DNA of 64,000 nt from Ariolimax columbianus (lineage: Eukaryota; Mollusca; Gastropoda; Stylommatophora; Arionidae): assembly GCA_036924085.1 (NCBI GenBank), contig JAVGWX010000012.1, positions 6,187,478-6,251,477 of the forward strand, written 5' to 3'. Position 1 is the stretch's first letter. Every line of letters starts with the position of its first letter. The translations under genes were made by a program, and so were the position numbers. The notes beneath the pieces are model-generated. The model saw only the letters and a list, made by a program, of their open reading frames with translations. It searched no databases and was not told the origin of the DNA. Shown here one piece after another: positions 25,792-37,830 of this stretch.

Positions 25792-25895
25792 GACATACAT
25801 TCATACACACACATACACACTCATACACAGAAATATCTTATACATACCCAAACCCATACATGCACACACATACACACATATACATACATACACAC
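25716..25895. repeat. (AT)n then CA/CATA-rich microsatellite
   Basis: About 70 bp of AT passes into ACACACATAC-type repeats. The 178-codon frame spanning both microsatellites is not a gene. Confidence 0.93.
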
Positions 25896-26690
25896 ATGAG
25901 TGCATCATTATATTGACATAGTTGTATGCATATTGGTTTACTAACAACTGTAATTTATACGATTACATATTTTACCGATATATGCTTGCATTTCAATTCC
26001 ATAAACAGTTAATAGATACACATTCAAATTCACTTGTAGATTTGAAACAAATACAATACGCAACAACACTGAACATAACATCCAAAGGTCAATACAATGG
26101 TTATAGAGCGCTTGTGATGACCAACGTCCACCAACTGACTCGGATTTGATTACAAAAGACAACAAGAGGAATGTCTACTCAACAGAAATTCAAGTCGGAG
26201 CTCGGCAAATATCAAACATGGAACAATAAAGTATTTACAGTTACTGGAAATGAATCGATTGTCTGGTTCAACAAATTAACTGTTGAATTGAAACGCGTGG
26301 CAAAACTTATTTAGTAGCTGGCATTGTGTTCTCCCTGTAATTAAGTGCACAAATTAAACTGTAGTCTCAACTTATATCATGCTTATAGCGATGACATTAC
26401 GTTTAGTAGATCCTTGATTGTGCAGCTAACACCTTGTCTGGCTCTGTGAGCGGATAACCTCAGCTTCTGCACTCATGCATTTGTTTAAAATTCAGCTTAC
26501 ATACATTGCATCGTTAAAACAGCCCACACAATAAATTGTCAGCCACATATCACACCGTATTAACATTCTGAATGAATACTAACACGCAAAGTCTTATAAT
26601 TAATATTAAAATGGTATTCTCAAAAGTTAACTTAACGTGAACGCTGCCAGAGAGACAAGCCAACATTGACAATAACGGCTGGTCGGAGAG
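25896..26690. other. AT-rich intergenic, nothing recognised
   Basis: No array or RT motif. Frames are short and unsupported. Confidence 0.5.
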
Positions 26691-26691
26691 T

Positions 26692-26930
26692 TGGGGGGGG
26701 GGGGGGGGTGGGGGTCGATGAGAGGGTGTTCGGAGAGGGTGTTCGAAGAGAGGGGGATCGGAGAGAGCGAGGTAGAGGAGAGGGGGGTCGAGGAGAGGGG
26801 TGGTCGAGGAGAGGGTAGATGTAGGAGAGGGTGTTCGGAGACAGCGGGGGGGGGGGGGGGGGTCGGAGAGAGGAGATCGGAGAGAGGGGGTCGTAGAGAA
26901 GGTGGTCGAGTTGTTTGGATTCTGGAATTT
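26692..26930. repeat. G-rich purine tract with two G homopolymers
   Basis: Variants of GGTCGGAGAGAGG and GTTCGGAGAGGGT are repeated. G runs of more than 12 lie at about 26693-26708 and 26845-26861. This strand asymmetry allows G-quadruplex or triplex formation. The Gly/Arg and Pro/Ser frames on the two strands are compositional. Confidence 0.88.
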
Positions 26931-26987
26931 TGACACAGGTTCAAAGAATCATTAAGATGTTTTTTATTGAATATCTGGATTAACTTC

Positions 26988-27497
26988 ACACTAGTCTATC
27001 TAGTCTACACACTAGTCTATCTAGTCTACACACTTGTCTATCTAGTCTACACACTTATCTATCTAGTCTACACACGTGTCTATCTAGTCTACACACAAGT
27101 CTATCTGGTCTACAGACTAGTCTGTCTAGTCTGCACACTTGTCTATCTAGTCTACACACTTGTCTATCTAGTCTACACACTTGTCTATCTAGTCTACACA
27201 CATGTCTATCTAGTCTATACACTTGTCTATCTAGTCTACACACTTGTATATCTAGTCTACACACTTGTCTATCTAGTCTACACACTAATCTATCTAGTCT
27301 ACACACTTGTCTATCTAGTCTACACACTTTTCTATATAGTCTACACACATGTCTATCTAGTCTATACACTTGTCTATCTAGTCTACACACTAGTCTATCT
27401 AGTCTACACACTAGTCTATCTAGTCTACACACTAGTCTTTCTAGTCTACACACTAGTCTATCTGGTCTACACACTTGTCTATCTAGTCTACACATTG
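26988..27497. repeat. 21-bp minisatellite, about 24 copies
   Basis: The unit contains GTCTATCTAGTCTACACAC. As 21 is a multiple of three, it gives a 193-codon plus frame (VYLVYTL period) and a 146-codon minus frame (DRQVCRL period). Both arise from the array. Confidence 0.96.
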
Positions 27498-29125
27498 CTT
27501 AGCGTTTCATTCATTAGTCCTAGTAACCTTCTCAGCATAATAGAATGATCGGATTTATTACAAACCCAACTGTTTTATAATGAATGACTGAGGTCAGAAT
27601 TTGACCTGCCCATTATTAGTTGATTAATTCGAATGAGACGAGGATAGGCCATTTGGACCATGTGAATGAACTACCCATCCCTGGCAGAGTTAAAAATAGT
27701 TCTACCACATTCCGACCACAGTTGAAACAATAACACCTTATATCGCGCCCAGTGAAATTTCTACAAAATTGACTTTAAAGGGCTCACTCTGTCTTAACTA
27801 TTTGAATCAGGACATTTGTGCCGTGGAGAAGGTTATTTGATAGATTTCATAACTCTGAGCCGTGGAGAAGTTAATTTTATATCTTTCATAACCGTCGCAG
27901 CTCTATTGATAGATTCGACGATCTTCTATCATAAACTTCAAACATTCAAAGTGAGATACTCTAAGTTCTGGTGATATTGTAAAGGTTTTACAAACATGCA
28001 ACTGACAATACGATTCGGATGTTGATTGTTGATTTGTTTGGTTTATTACTTCTGTTTTTTTGTGCCCCTGGCAAAGGACTTTTGGTTGTAACGTAGGATT
28101 CTGACAGTGCGTGTGAGACTGCGTGTTTATATTGTTACAAACATAGTAAATGTCTTATAAATAATCATACACCACCAACAAGCATATACCTGAAGAGACA
28201 GTCAGACAAGGCCTTCATTATATACAAAAGAAATTCTTTGAGAAAGTGTACATAATATATTTGACAGTTGTACACCATGTTGGTACAACAATAAAATGTG
28301 AAAGCAAAATTCCGTATAAGATTGATTTATTGTTTTGATATGAGAATAATCTAAAGAAATCAAGGCTCAGCTATCAGAGTTTTATGAGATGAATAAACAT
28401 ACGAATATTTGTTCTGCTCAGAGATGGTATCACAGTAGGATAGAGAATATGAACTAAGTGTCTACTGTACAAACAGGTCATAGGTATTACACATTTCGAT
28501 CGCGATTAATGATAATATATAGTTATAATAAACTGGTGTATATATGTATATATGACAAAGTATAGGACTAAAGATAACATTAATTGTACATGTGTTGCAC
28601 TGCAACTGTTAACAGTGTTCCATTCGTTTCTAATGTAACCTTGTTCTGGACCAACTACTATACCGACGAGAGAGGATACAAAAGTATAACCCTATTTGAT
28701 GTAAGATTGCATTTTGTTAGCTTTCAAAACAGCATTCCACAGAGTGTGTGATATAGCATACGCTCTTTCAAATTGGATGTTTTTCCTTCAATGTTGGCTG
28801 ATGGAGGACACAACAAGTATCCATTATACCTCATGCCGTTTCTCATGGCACCAGTTTCTTGACAAGCCGTTCAACGACCGTTTCTTTGGGGGGTCCAAAG
28901 CATGGTCGAACCAATACCGCCATGTATGTAGATATCGGGGACATTGACATAAGCGGTATATCTACTGTGGGGCCATGTGTTGATTGAGTGGGGCAACAAT
29001 TATGTAATCTTAGATATGTATACACGGCACATTTCAGTGACTGACACAATTCAGTGCCTTTCAGATGAATTCACAATTAATTGTGATTAAATAACAACGA
29101 TAGTGGATGGCTTTGTGTCATGCGC
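27498..29125. other. intergenic, nothing recognised
   Basis: Two diverged copies of a GAGCCGTGGAGAAG block occur near 27820-27870. No exon with family resemblance was found. Confidence 0.5.
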
Positions 29126-29176
29126 CCCCTATCTTTGGGCGCCACCTATCTTTGGGCGCCACCTATCTTTGGGCAA
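29126..29176. repeat. short 18-bp tandem repeat, 3 copies
   Basis: CACCTATCTTTGGGCGC is repeated head to tail. Confidence 0.9.
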
Positions 29177-29250
29177 ACAACACGCATACATCTCTTGTAC
29201 GTAGTATTTCCTCACAGAAAGTATATACCAAACACATGTATATATACACA

Positions 29251-29336
29251 GGCACACACACACACACACAAACGCGATACATGTTATGTGTGTGTGTGTG
29301 TATGTTTGAGTGTGTGTGTGTGTGTCTGTGAATGAG
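29251..29336. repeat. facing (CA)n and (TG)n microsatellites
   Basis: A CA run (about 29251-29270) is followed 18 bp later by interrupted TG runs (about 29288-29326). On one strand these are complementary and could fold into a hairpin. Confidence 0.88.
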
Positions 29337-29695
29337 TGTGTTTGTATTTGTGTAAGTGTATCACCAAAGCAGATAAACCAACACCCTTTCCTCAGGAACA
29401 GATTGAATGGTAGCTACAGAACAAAAACAAATAGAAGTGTTCGATCTGTGATAACAGTCTCTATATGATTGTATGAGTTCCCAATTTGCTAGCCACATAC
29501 AAGACTCCTTCGGGTACTTAAGCAAGTTGGAAGAGCTAATACAAGGTCTTCTCATTATGTTTGGATAATATGGGCGTATTTATAATCTTTTATATCTAAA
29601 TAAATATGTGGCATTCACAACTAATCAACTGCTATACAAGCATTTCGTGTTTCAACATTTACCTAAACAAAGTCGACATTTATAATTGGAGCCTC
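29337..29695. other. intergenic, nothing recognised
   Basis: No motif was seen. Confidence 0.5.
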
Positions 29696-29925
29696 AATGA
29701 ACTCACTATTTGCCTACTACAGTACATTAATGTTACCACAAATCTGGGCACATATTTGCCTGCTACAGTACAATAATGTTACCACAAATCTGGGAACATA
29801 TTTTCCTACTACAGTACAGTAATGTTACCACAAATCTGGGAACATATTTGCCTGCTACAGTTCAGTAATGTTACCACAAATCTGGGAACATATTTGCCTA
29901 CTACAGTACAGTAATGTTGCTACAT
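29696..29925. repeat. 46-bp minisatellite, about 5 copies
   Basis: Units contain AATGTTACCACAAATCTGGG, then AACATATTTGCCTACTACAG. Diverged units continue weakly to about 30090. Confidence 0.92.
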
Positions 29926-30094
29926 GTTAAAGCACCTATTTGTCTGCAGGAATGTCGTAATGTTATCCCATATCTGAGCAGACATTTGTCTGTCACAGTA
30001 CAGTTAACGTTGCATCTTGTTTGAACCAGTATTTGTCTGCTACAAACTAGTAATATGGTAACATGCCTCAGCACTGTAGTGTTTATCTGAGTGC

Positions 30095-30245
30095 CGTTAT
30101 GTTGCCACATATCTGAATATCTATTCGTCTGTCGGAGTGGCCTGATGTTGCCACATATCTGAATATCTATTCGTCTGTCGGGGTGGCCTGATGTTGCCAC
30201 ATATCTGAGTAGATATTCGTTTGTCGAAGTGCTGTGATGTTGCCA
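30095..30245. repeat. 46-bp minisatellite, about 3 copies
   Basis: Units contain GTTGCCACATATCTGAATAT, then CTATTCGTCTGTCGGAGTGG. The period equals that of 29696-29925 and the layout is similar (GTT-CCACA-ATCTG), so this is probably a diverged part of the same array. Confidence 0.88.
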
Positions 30246-30898
30246 TATTACAGAGCACTATGAGGGACGACCATGACATGTACGGCCATATCTATATTTG
30301 TTTGTGAGACCAGCAAATGGTCCCAGGGACGCCAAGTCTGCTAGCATTTCTATAGGAGACACAGGAAAGGATTACTTCCCTTACGCGTGTCGCATTAATG
30401 TAACTGGACAGGTTCACATATTGGGAGACCATCTATTAATAAACTAAATATAGGAACTATCGATGAATGTGTCCGCCAGACTGACACAAGAACTGCTGAA
30501 CTTGCCACACTGAGGGGTCCACATTTTAATAAAAATCATATATTGTCAGCCCCAGCACCATTCCAGACAAGCTCTATCGAGATAAAAATAACATCAGACT
30601 GCTTTATGTAGATGCATTCAACTTAACAACTGAACGCGTACAGAAAAGGACTGTTTACAACCGATTACCGATCTACTAGAATATTAAGACATTACATGCA
30701 CCAGTTATAAGTTTGCCATCATATTTGTAACATCACAGTGAGCTTACTGTAAATTGTTTAAACACTATTTGAACATATTTCTGCATACAACATATCACAT
30801 AATGATGGAAGTTACTAACAAACATTTTATGACCAGCATAAGAAACTGTAACAATTGAGATATATGAGCCCAACTAGTTGAAACGTAGTCCCCTTACA
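30246..30898. other. intergenic, nothing recognised
   Basis: No motif was seen. Confidence 0.5.
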
Positions 30899-31190
30899 GT
30901 ACCTGATGTAGGAGATGTCATTTAACTTGATGTAGGGGATAAAGTGTTAGAGATTTCATTCCTAGAGATGCCATCTAATTTGATGTAGGGGATAACGTGT
31001 TATAGATTTCATTCTTGGAGATGCCATCTAACTTGATGTAGGGGATACAGTGTTAGAGATTTCATTCCTGGAGATGCCATCTAATTTGATGTAGGGGATA
31101 AAGTGTTAGAGATTTCATTCTTGGAGATGCCATCTAATTTGATGTAGGGGATACAGTGTTATATATTTTATTCTTGGAGTTGCCATCTTA
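30899..31190. repeat. 53-bp minisatellite, about 5 copies
   Basis: Units contain TTGATGTAGGGGATAAAG, then TGTTAGAGATTTCATTC and TTGGAGATGCCATCTAA. Confidence 0.94.
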
Positions 31191-32609
31191 TTTAAGGTAC
31201 ATGAACCAATTTCCTTTTTATCTGCATTTGTTAACCTAGATCTGGACAGCCTGCTACCAATTTACATTTTGATGAACAAGAGTATTACGAGATTTAAAAA
31301 AATATATCCGACTAATGTTGCTGTCAAAGACGAATGTTCTGACCTCTTTAGTCATAGGACAGGTTTGCTTGTTGTTTTATAATAGATGCATGTGTGTATG
31401 TCTGTGCGAGGTGTGCGTGTGGTCCAATTACTACCTATAGTCTCTTTGGTAATAGCAAGGCGTATTGGTTGTGCACAATTTTACCAGCGTCCAAGTCTGA
31501 TCTCTCAAGAAGCTTTAGAGATTCAACAAAAAGTGGTTCCCATACTTCCACATGGGATATGTACAGAGAGACATAAGTACAATATTTCAAATTTCTTTTT
31601 GCAAAACATTTCATGGACATGAAAGTAAATATTAGGCATTTTAATTTAGAATACTTGATGTTTGATATAAAGCCTAGACAATGGTGATATAGGTAAGACG
31701 AAGCTTACTCGTGGCAGATCAACCAGACTTAAGTGTGTTATTTATGTATTAAATTGACAATATTATTGTAAAAACATGTCAAAGAGTACACCGAGCAAAG
31801 ACCGTATATTTCAAACATAAAAATAACATATGGTGTAATAAGTGGTATAATTGGTGTACAAACAGGGGCATCGCTTCCTTGTTCAGGTGCACCTCAAACC
31901 TTCAGGAAATGCATCCTTAAAGGTCTTGGCAACCATTCCAGGACGCCAGATGATAGGTCCCCTCTGCAGAAGCATTGATAATTAGACACATAACTATCAT
32001 ACTAGAGCCAAGTCCTTGTAAAGGCAAGTAGCAACATACAAGTAGAAATACCCGGAATTAATGCAACCAGTACCAGAGGCAAATGGGTTTCTCATGATGA
32101 TACCAGTCTGATTACTATGGCCCAACATCAGTGGGACCCGCAACAGTCCACTGACACGCCCATCACTGCAGATGTCTCACTTCCGTCACCAATTACAGCA
32201 GAGACTGCAAGCACACCTCCACATACAACAATGGAAAACTGGGATTCTGCGGCTCAACGCATATTTCTATCGGCGGATAACGCCACAAACATATTGGGGA
32301 CACTTCTGTTCCCAACGGCCCATGTCCGAGACAATCCGTCAAAAATGATGACGTCACTGGAATAGCGCCGGTGAGAAGTAAACCTATTCTCTCGTATTTC
32401 ATTACCGCACCCACGCATACACACACGCACCAAAACACGCACACAAGTACACACACACTACAACAGTTAGCGACAGAACTAAGAGTGGTCAACTCTTACA
32501 TCTGATGCCTGCGTAGATGGTACACCTACATATGACCAGCCATCACAAGCAAACACAAACCAGATTTCATACTCATAAAGAACACAAACATCCACATGGA
32601 CCAACACGC
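31191..32609. other. intergenic, no supported gene
   Basis: An 82-codon Ser/Thr/Pro-rich frame at 32117-32365 starts with ATG but shows no family motif, no tandem structure and no clear splice sites. Confidence 0.45.
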
Positions 32610-33070
32610 ATCAGACATCACAATTCGGCTAGAGCAGATCCTTCATTCACTAGCCTCAGTACACAAAACACAGGCATACTCATCTTCCAGGTTGAACGAT
32701 TTTGAGGCAGGTTTTCCCAGGTGTTAATGTCTTTTTGACAGCCCTTAAGGGACTCCTTCAGACCGTCATTGAAGCGCATTTCTGGACACGGCTGTGAACG
32801 TTCTTCTTCACTCAGTTCATTATACAGGAGCGTCTTTGGACGCCATTCGATCAAGGTGGCTAGCCCATCTCAATTGTATCTTTTTGTTGCAAAAGTGCAT
32901 GCATACCTGATATGCTGGCACTAGATATCACTTCATTATCTGCGATATGGTCCTGCCAGTGAGTAAGCAGTATCAGTATGCATCTCAGACAAGTCATATG
33001 GCAGTGATTTAGCCTCCTGGGGTCAGAAGGGTAGACAGTTCAGCTCTCACACGAGTAGAGCAGAGTAGGG
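32610..33070 (-). pseudogene. LINE RT C-terminal fragment
   Basis: On the minus strand the frame at 32618-32854 reads WRPKTLLYNELSEEERSQPC, then KESLKGCQKDINTWENLPQN and RSTWK. This corresponds to the LLYGEL...G...R.KD.LK..L......WE.LA..R..WR tail of LINE RTs. Further up (about 32880-33060) frame-broken sequence matches the preceding QLRW-GH and CETW-type region. It appears to be the same broad family as 23440-23935. Confidence 0.65.
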
Positions 33071-33399
33071 GCCTAAAGCTATGTTGTTTTTCTGGTTCCC
33101 CGACGTTTCTACACAGTTCGATCAAACGCGATGCAGGTCATTGCAATTTAGAAACAATACACAGACAGATATGCACAATAAGTAATGACACCACAAACAC
33201 CAAACAACTACGTGTACATACATCAACCAGCTTTCTAACAAACACTCTGCTCTCACATACAACACGGAATGTCATATATTGTTTTAGCTCAATACTTCAA
33301 CCGTATTACCTCAAACAATGTCAGTCTTGGCAACAATATTTGAGCACTGTTGAGTAGAGAAAATGCGAGGCCAAAAATAATACAGACAATAGTCGGCAT

Positions 33400-33402
<3 letters not shown>
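33071..33402. other. intergenic, nothing recognised
   Basis: No motif was seen. Confidence 0.5.

Positions 33403-33442
<40 letters not shown>
33403..33442. repeat. (CA)n microsatellite, about 20 units
   Basis: Pure CA repeat. Confidence 0.97.
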
Positions 33443-33444
<2 letters not shown>

Positions 33445-33905
33445 CCCATAAACACACATAGAGCTGATCATACACACACAAAGAAGGCACATCTCAGACA
33501 CGCTCCAAACTGAAAGTTCAACTAAACACACAGTTACAAAACACAGTATATGTTGACCACATTACACATGTCATCCCATCGTCCACAAATGCCTCACACA
33601 TACACAGAGGAAATATACAAAAACACTGAGAAACACTTTTCTAAGAAGCACTACATGAGAGAGAAACCCCTTTCAGCTAACATACGTAGAGGAAGAAGGA
33701 TACAAGAAAAGATCACGGAAGATTCCATCCATTTAACAAAGCAAATTAACAAATAGTCACCCCACAAGATGAGCTAGAACCATGCGGACACAACAACAAG
33801 TACCAGGAAGCAATCCTGATCACAAAGCCAAGCACCAGAACACACATAAAAAACGCCAAAGTGAACACTATCGAATAATAGAAGAAAACATAAACATATG
33901 CAAAA
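33443..33905. other. intergenic, nothing recognised
   Basis: A-rich. A 68-codon Lys/His-rich frame at 33550-33756 has no support. Confidence 0.5.
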
Positions 33906-35158
33906 AGATAGGAGAAATAGTAGACAAGGAAGGTAAAAGCCGTTAGACAGGAGAAATAGTAGACAAGGAAGGTAAAAGCCGATAGACAGGAGAAATAGTA
34001 GACAAGGAAGGTAAAAGCCGATAGGAGAAATAGTAGACAAGGAAGGTAAAAGCCGATAGGAGAAATAGTAGACAAGGAAGGTAAAAGCCGATAGGAGAAA
34101 TAGTAGACAAGGAAGGTAAAAGCCGATAGGCGAAATAGTAGACAAGGAAGGTAAAAGCCGTTAGGAGAAATAGTAGACAAGGAAGGTAAAAGCCGTTAGG
34201 AGAAATAGTAGACAAGGAAGGTAAAAGCCGATAGACAAGAGAAATAGTAGACAAGGAAGGTAAAAGCCGATAGACAAGAGAAATAGTAGACAAGGAAGGT
34301 AAAAGCCGATAGACAGGAGAAATAGTAGACAAGGAAGGTAAAAGCCGATAGGAGAAATAGTAGACAAGGAAGGTAAAAGCCGTTAGGAGAAATAGTAGAC
34401 AAGGAAGGTAAAAGCCGTTAGGAGAAATAGTAGACAAGGAAGGTAAAAGCCGTTAGGAGAAATAGTAGACAAGGAAGGTAAAAGCCGATAGGAGAAATAG
34501 TAGACAAGGAAGGTAAAAGCCGTTAGGAGAAATAGTAGACAAGGAAGGTAAAAGCCGATAGACAAGAGAAATAGTAGACAAGGAAGGTAAAAGCCGTTAG
34601 GAGAAATAATAGACAAGGAAGGTAAAAGCCGATAGAAAAGAGAAATAGTAGACAAGGAAGGTAAAAGCCGTTAGGAGAAATAATAGACAAGGAAGGTAAA
34701 AGCCGATAGAAAAGGGAAATAGTAGACAAGGAAGGTAAAAGCCGATAGGAGAAATAGTAGACAAGGAAGGTAAAAGCCGATAGACAAGAGAAATAGTAGA
34801 CAAGGAAGGTAAAAGCCGTTAGGAGAAATAGTAGACAAGGAAGGTAAAAGCCGATAGAAAAGAGAAATAGTAGACAAGGAAGGTAAAAGCCGTTAGGAGA
34901 AATAGTAGACAAGGAAGGTAAAAGCCGATAGACAAAAGAAATTGTAGACAAAGAAGGTAAAAGCCGATAGACAGGAGAAATAGTAGACAAGGAAGGTAAA
35001 AGCCGATAGACAAGAGAAATAGTAGACAAAGAAGGTAAAAGCCGATAGACAAGAGAAATAGTAGACAAGGAAGGTAACAGCCGATAGACAAGAGAAATAG
35101 TAGACAAGGAAGGTAAAAGCCGATAGACAGGAGAAATAGTAGACAAGGTAGGTAACAC
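33906..35158. repeat. 35/39-bp dimorphic minisatellite, about 34 copies
   Basis: A constant core, GTAGACAAGGAAGGTAAAAG followed by CCG, is joined by one of two linkers: a short one (GATAGGAGAAATA or GTTAGGAGAAATA, 35-bp unit) or a long one (GATAGACAAGAGAAATA or GATAGACAGGAGAAATA, 39-bp unit). The core is almost invariant. Since 35 mod 3 is 2 and 39 mod 3 is 0, several overlapping minus-strand frames of up to 211 codons result. They have no initiation or splice context and are not genes. Confidence 0.97.
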
Positions 35159-35935
35159 CCATACAAAACACTCAATATATCATGAACCTTTGAAGTCTAC
35201 TACATGAAATATATATAAGGAACCACATACAAACACCTGTCAAAGAGAAATTTATACAATACACAAAGAGGCTAACATGTGGAGAAAACCAAAGGCAGCA
35301 TTAACATTAACGCATATATAACAAGCTCTAAGCGGAACACACAAATACATAACTCGACTCTAGCCAGCCTCACATCAGAATTCCAACACTTCATTTCTAC
35401 CATATGACTATTCCTACACAAAATATATCTAGACGGCTTCAAGGAAAACAAACTACCCTGTCTCTCTCTTTCTTTCACTGTGTCTCTTCTCCCTCTCTCT
35501 CTATATATAACCTGGTCTGACATATTTCCAGATGGTCACGACACTCCCTAAACTTGTCGCCTTGACACGTTTAGCCAATGCCAAGTGCACCAGATCCAGT
35601 CTACAAAGAAGTGGTACAAACCGCTTTATAGATATCAGCACCCTTCAGCAAAATCACTGTGGCGATTCCAGCATCATTCCTACAGCAGAGGGACACGCGT
35701 AATGTGGCCCGAAGATAACTGGGTAGTCCTGGAAGACACGTTTGCCTCATATTACGGGTATACTGATGATCTGGATGGCAGGCTGCAAATACTACCCAGC
35801 CACAATTATATTTCGAAATCAGTTATTGTCATTGCGGCTATCCATTGTCTTAAATGATACCCGTTTAGTTGTAAGACATGTTTTCTTGATGGTTTGTTTT
35901 ATCGCCACATATAATTGTGCAGTATTCGTAGCACC
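35159..35935. other. intergenic, no supported gene
   Basis: A 90-codon frame at 35585-35857 is Tyr/Trp-rich and unrecognised. Confidence 0.45.
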
Positions 35936-36070
35936 GACTTTGTATTTTAACTGTTAGTATTCACAGCCTGGACATGTTATTTTAACGTTCAGTATTCACA
36001 GCCTGGGCGTGCTATTTTAACTGTCAGTATTCACAGCCTGGACGTGCTATTTTAAATATCAGTATTCGCC
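35936..36070. repeat. about 36-bp tandem repeat, 4 copies
   Basis: Units contain CAGTATTCACAGCCTGG, then ACGTGCTATTTTAA. Confidence 0.9.
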
Positions 36071-37105
36071 GCCACGATTGACCAACTGCTACTCATGAAA
36101 CACGAAAGGTCAGCAAGGAAATTTCTCTTGACTAAAATAGGACGGAGCAATATATGATTAAAACCAGGTCGTTTGAACATGTTGCCACACAATCTGCTGA
36201 CAGATTAGCTTGCAAATGTAGAAACGGGGATTATAAAAAGAGAAAAACAACATGAACAAAAATAATGAATTATAAATATTTGTAGTAGCTGTACTTCAGA
36301 AACACAGTGAAAGACTTGTCTGTCTACCATTACACAATGTGGTTTAAAACAACAGACTTATTAATCATATATATTGCATACCACAGCAACACAAAGAAAA
36401 CTACGTGAAGTCATCATAAAATTAAACATTGAATTAGATGCATACACGCATAATTAAACTAAACATTTCCAATTACTACATCAACTAAAAATGGAAATAA
36501 TTACATAAACTAATTATGAAAATAAACTTGGACTTAACTGGGCGAAGATATTAAACAACTAAACATTGAATGAACTATCTCAGACCGTGTTTATGTTAAG
36601 CAGTTGTGAAACTGGCTTGTCCTACACTTGTCTTGTAATATTAGCTTTACTGTCAGTACCAAAATTCAGCAATTATGTGCGTAATTATATAATATATATA
36701 GTTGCCATAGGAACCAGTATGAAATGTATATAGACTGGAAGCCATACGTTTGATCGTAGGTGCTGCCAATTGCAGAGTTCAGTCTGTGTTTGATTAATAG
36801 CATGTCCCCTGGCTACTCCCTGTGAGACATAGGGGCATGTCTGGGTGTTAGTCCCCCGATAGGAATCGTTCGTCAAACCAACTGATGTGATCTCAAATCT
36901 GTGGATTATGTTGAAATATGTTTTGCACATAGAGATTACTAGTACTATGCACAACCGTCTTTAGTCACTTTTTGTGACACATCAATATGATTGTTTTACT
37001 AGCAGCATCTGAATCAGTGTGGAGTTCCATTTATTTTGGGGAGACAAGAACAATGAACATGTTGTTTTCCTTATCTAATCAGTCAAATGGGGAGTGATGC
37101 CACAA
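36071..37105. other. AT-rich intergenic, nothing recognised
   Basis: A 12-15-bp theme (AACTAAACATT, AATTAC) recurs at 36415-36560 without a fixed period. Confidence 0.5.
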
Positions 37106-37830
37106 AAATGTTCAGTGGAACTGCAAAATGTTTAGTGGGGCAGCAAAATGTTTAGTGGGTCAGCGACATGATTAGTGGGATAGCAAAATGTTTAGTGGGT
37201 CAGCGACATGATTAGTGGGATAGCAAAATGTTTAGTGGGTCAGCGACATGATTAGTGGGATAGCAAAATGTTTAGTGGGTCAGCGACATGATTAGTGGGA
37301 TAGCAAAATGTTTAGGGGGACAGTAAAATGGTTTGTGGGACAGCGAAATGTTTAGTGGGGCAGCAAAATGTTTAATGGGGCAGCAACATAATTATTGACA
37401 AAGTGAAATGTTTAGTGGGGCAGCGACATGATTAGTAGGTCAGCGACATGATTAGTGGGTCAGCTACATGTTTAGTGAGGCAGCGGCATGATTAGTGGGT
37501 CAGTGACATGATTAGTGGGGCAGCGGCATAATTAGTGGGTCAGCGACATGTTTAGTGGGGCAGCGACATGTTTAGTGGGGCAGCGACATGTTTAGTTGGG
37601 CAGCGACATGTTTAGTGGGGCAGCGACATGTTTAGTGGGTCAGCAACATGTTTAGTGGGACAGCGACATGTTTAGTGGGGCAGCGACATGTTTAGTGGGT
37701 CAGCAACATATTTAGTGGGGCAGCGACATATTTAGTGGGGCAGCGACATGTTTAGTGGGGCACCAACATGTTTAGTGGGACAGAGAAATGTTAAGTAAGA
37801 CAGCGAAATGTTTAGTTGAACGGCCAGATG
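37106..37830. repeat. 20-bp minisatellite, about 36 copies, with a 40-bp dimer zone
   Basis: The unit is CAGCGACATGTTTAGTGGGG. At 37141-37310 two unit types alternate strictly (CAGCGACATGATTAGTGGGA and TAGCAAAATGTTTAGTGGGT), giving a 40-bp higher-order period. The right part is made of the single type. Confidence 0.96.

Noticed and set aside
26692..26930. G-rich tract as telomeric or promoter G-quadruplex element
   Set aside because: No TTAGGG-type period. It appears to be impure purine low-complexity DNA with homopolymers prone to assembly error.
26967..27548. 193-codon plus frame and 146-codon minus frame with 7-residue repeats
   Set aside because: The 21-bp array has a unit that is a multiple of three, so both strands stay open automatically.
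32117..32365. 82-codon ATG-initiated Ser/Thr/Pro-rich frame
   Set aside because: No motif, no splice sites and ordinary chance length for this composition.
33746..35175. Many long minus-strand frames of 68-211 codons with FYLPCLLFLL and LLPSLSTIS repeats
   Set aside because: They are frame readings of the 35/39-bp array. Hydrophobic periodicity follows from the repeat unit and several frames overlap the same DNA.
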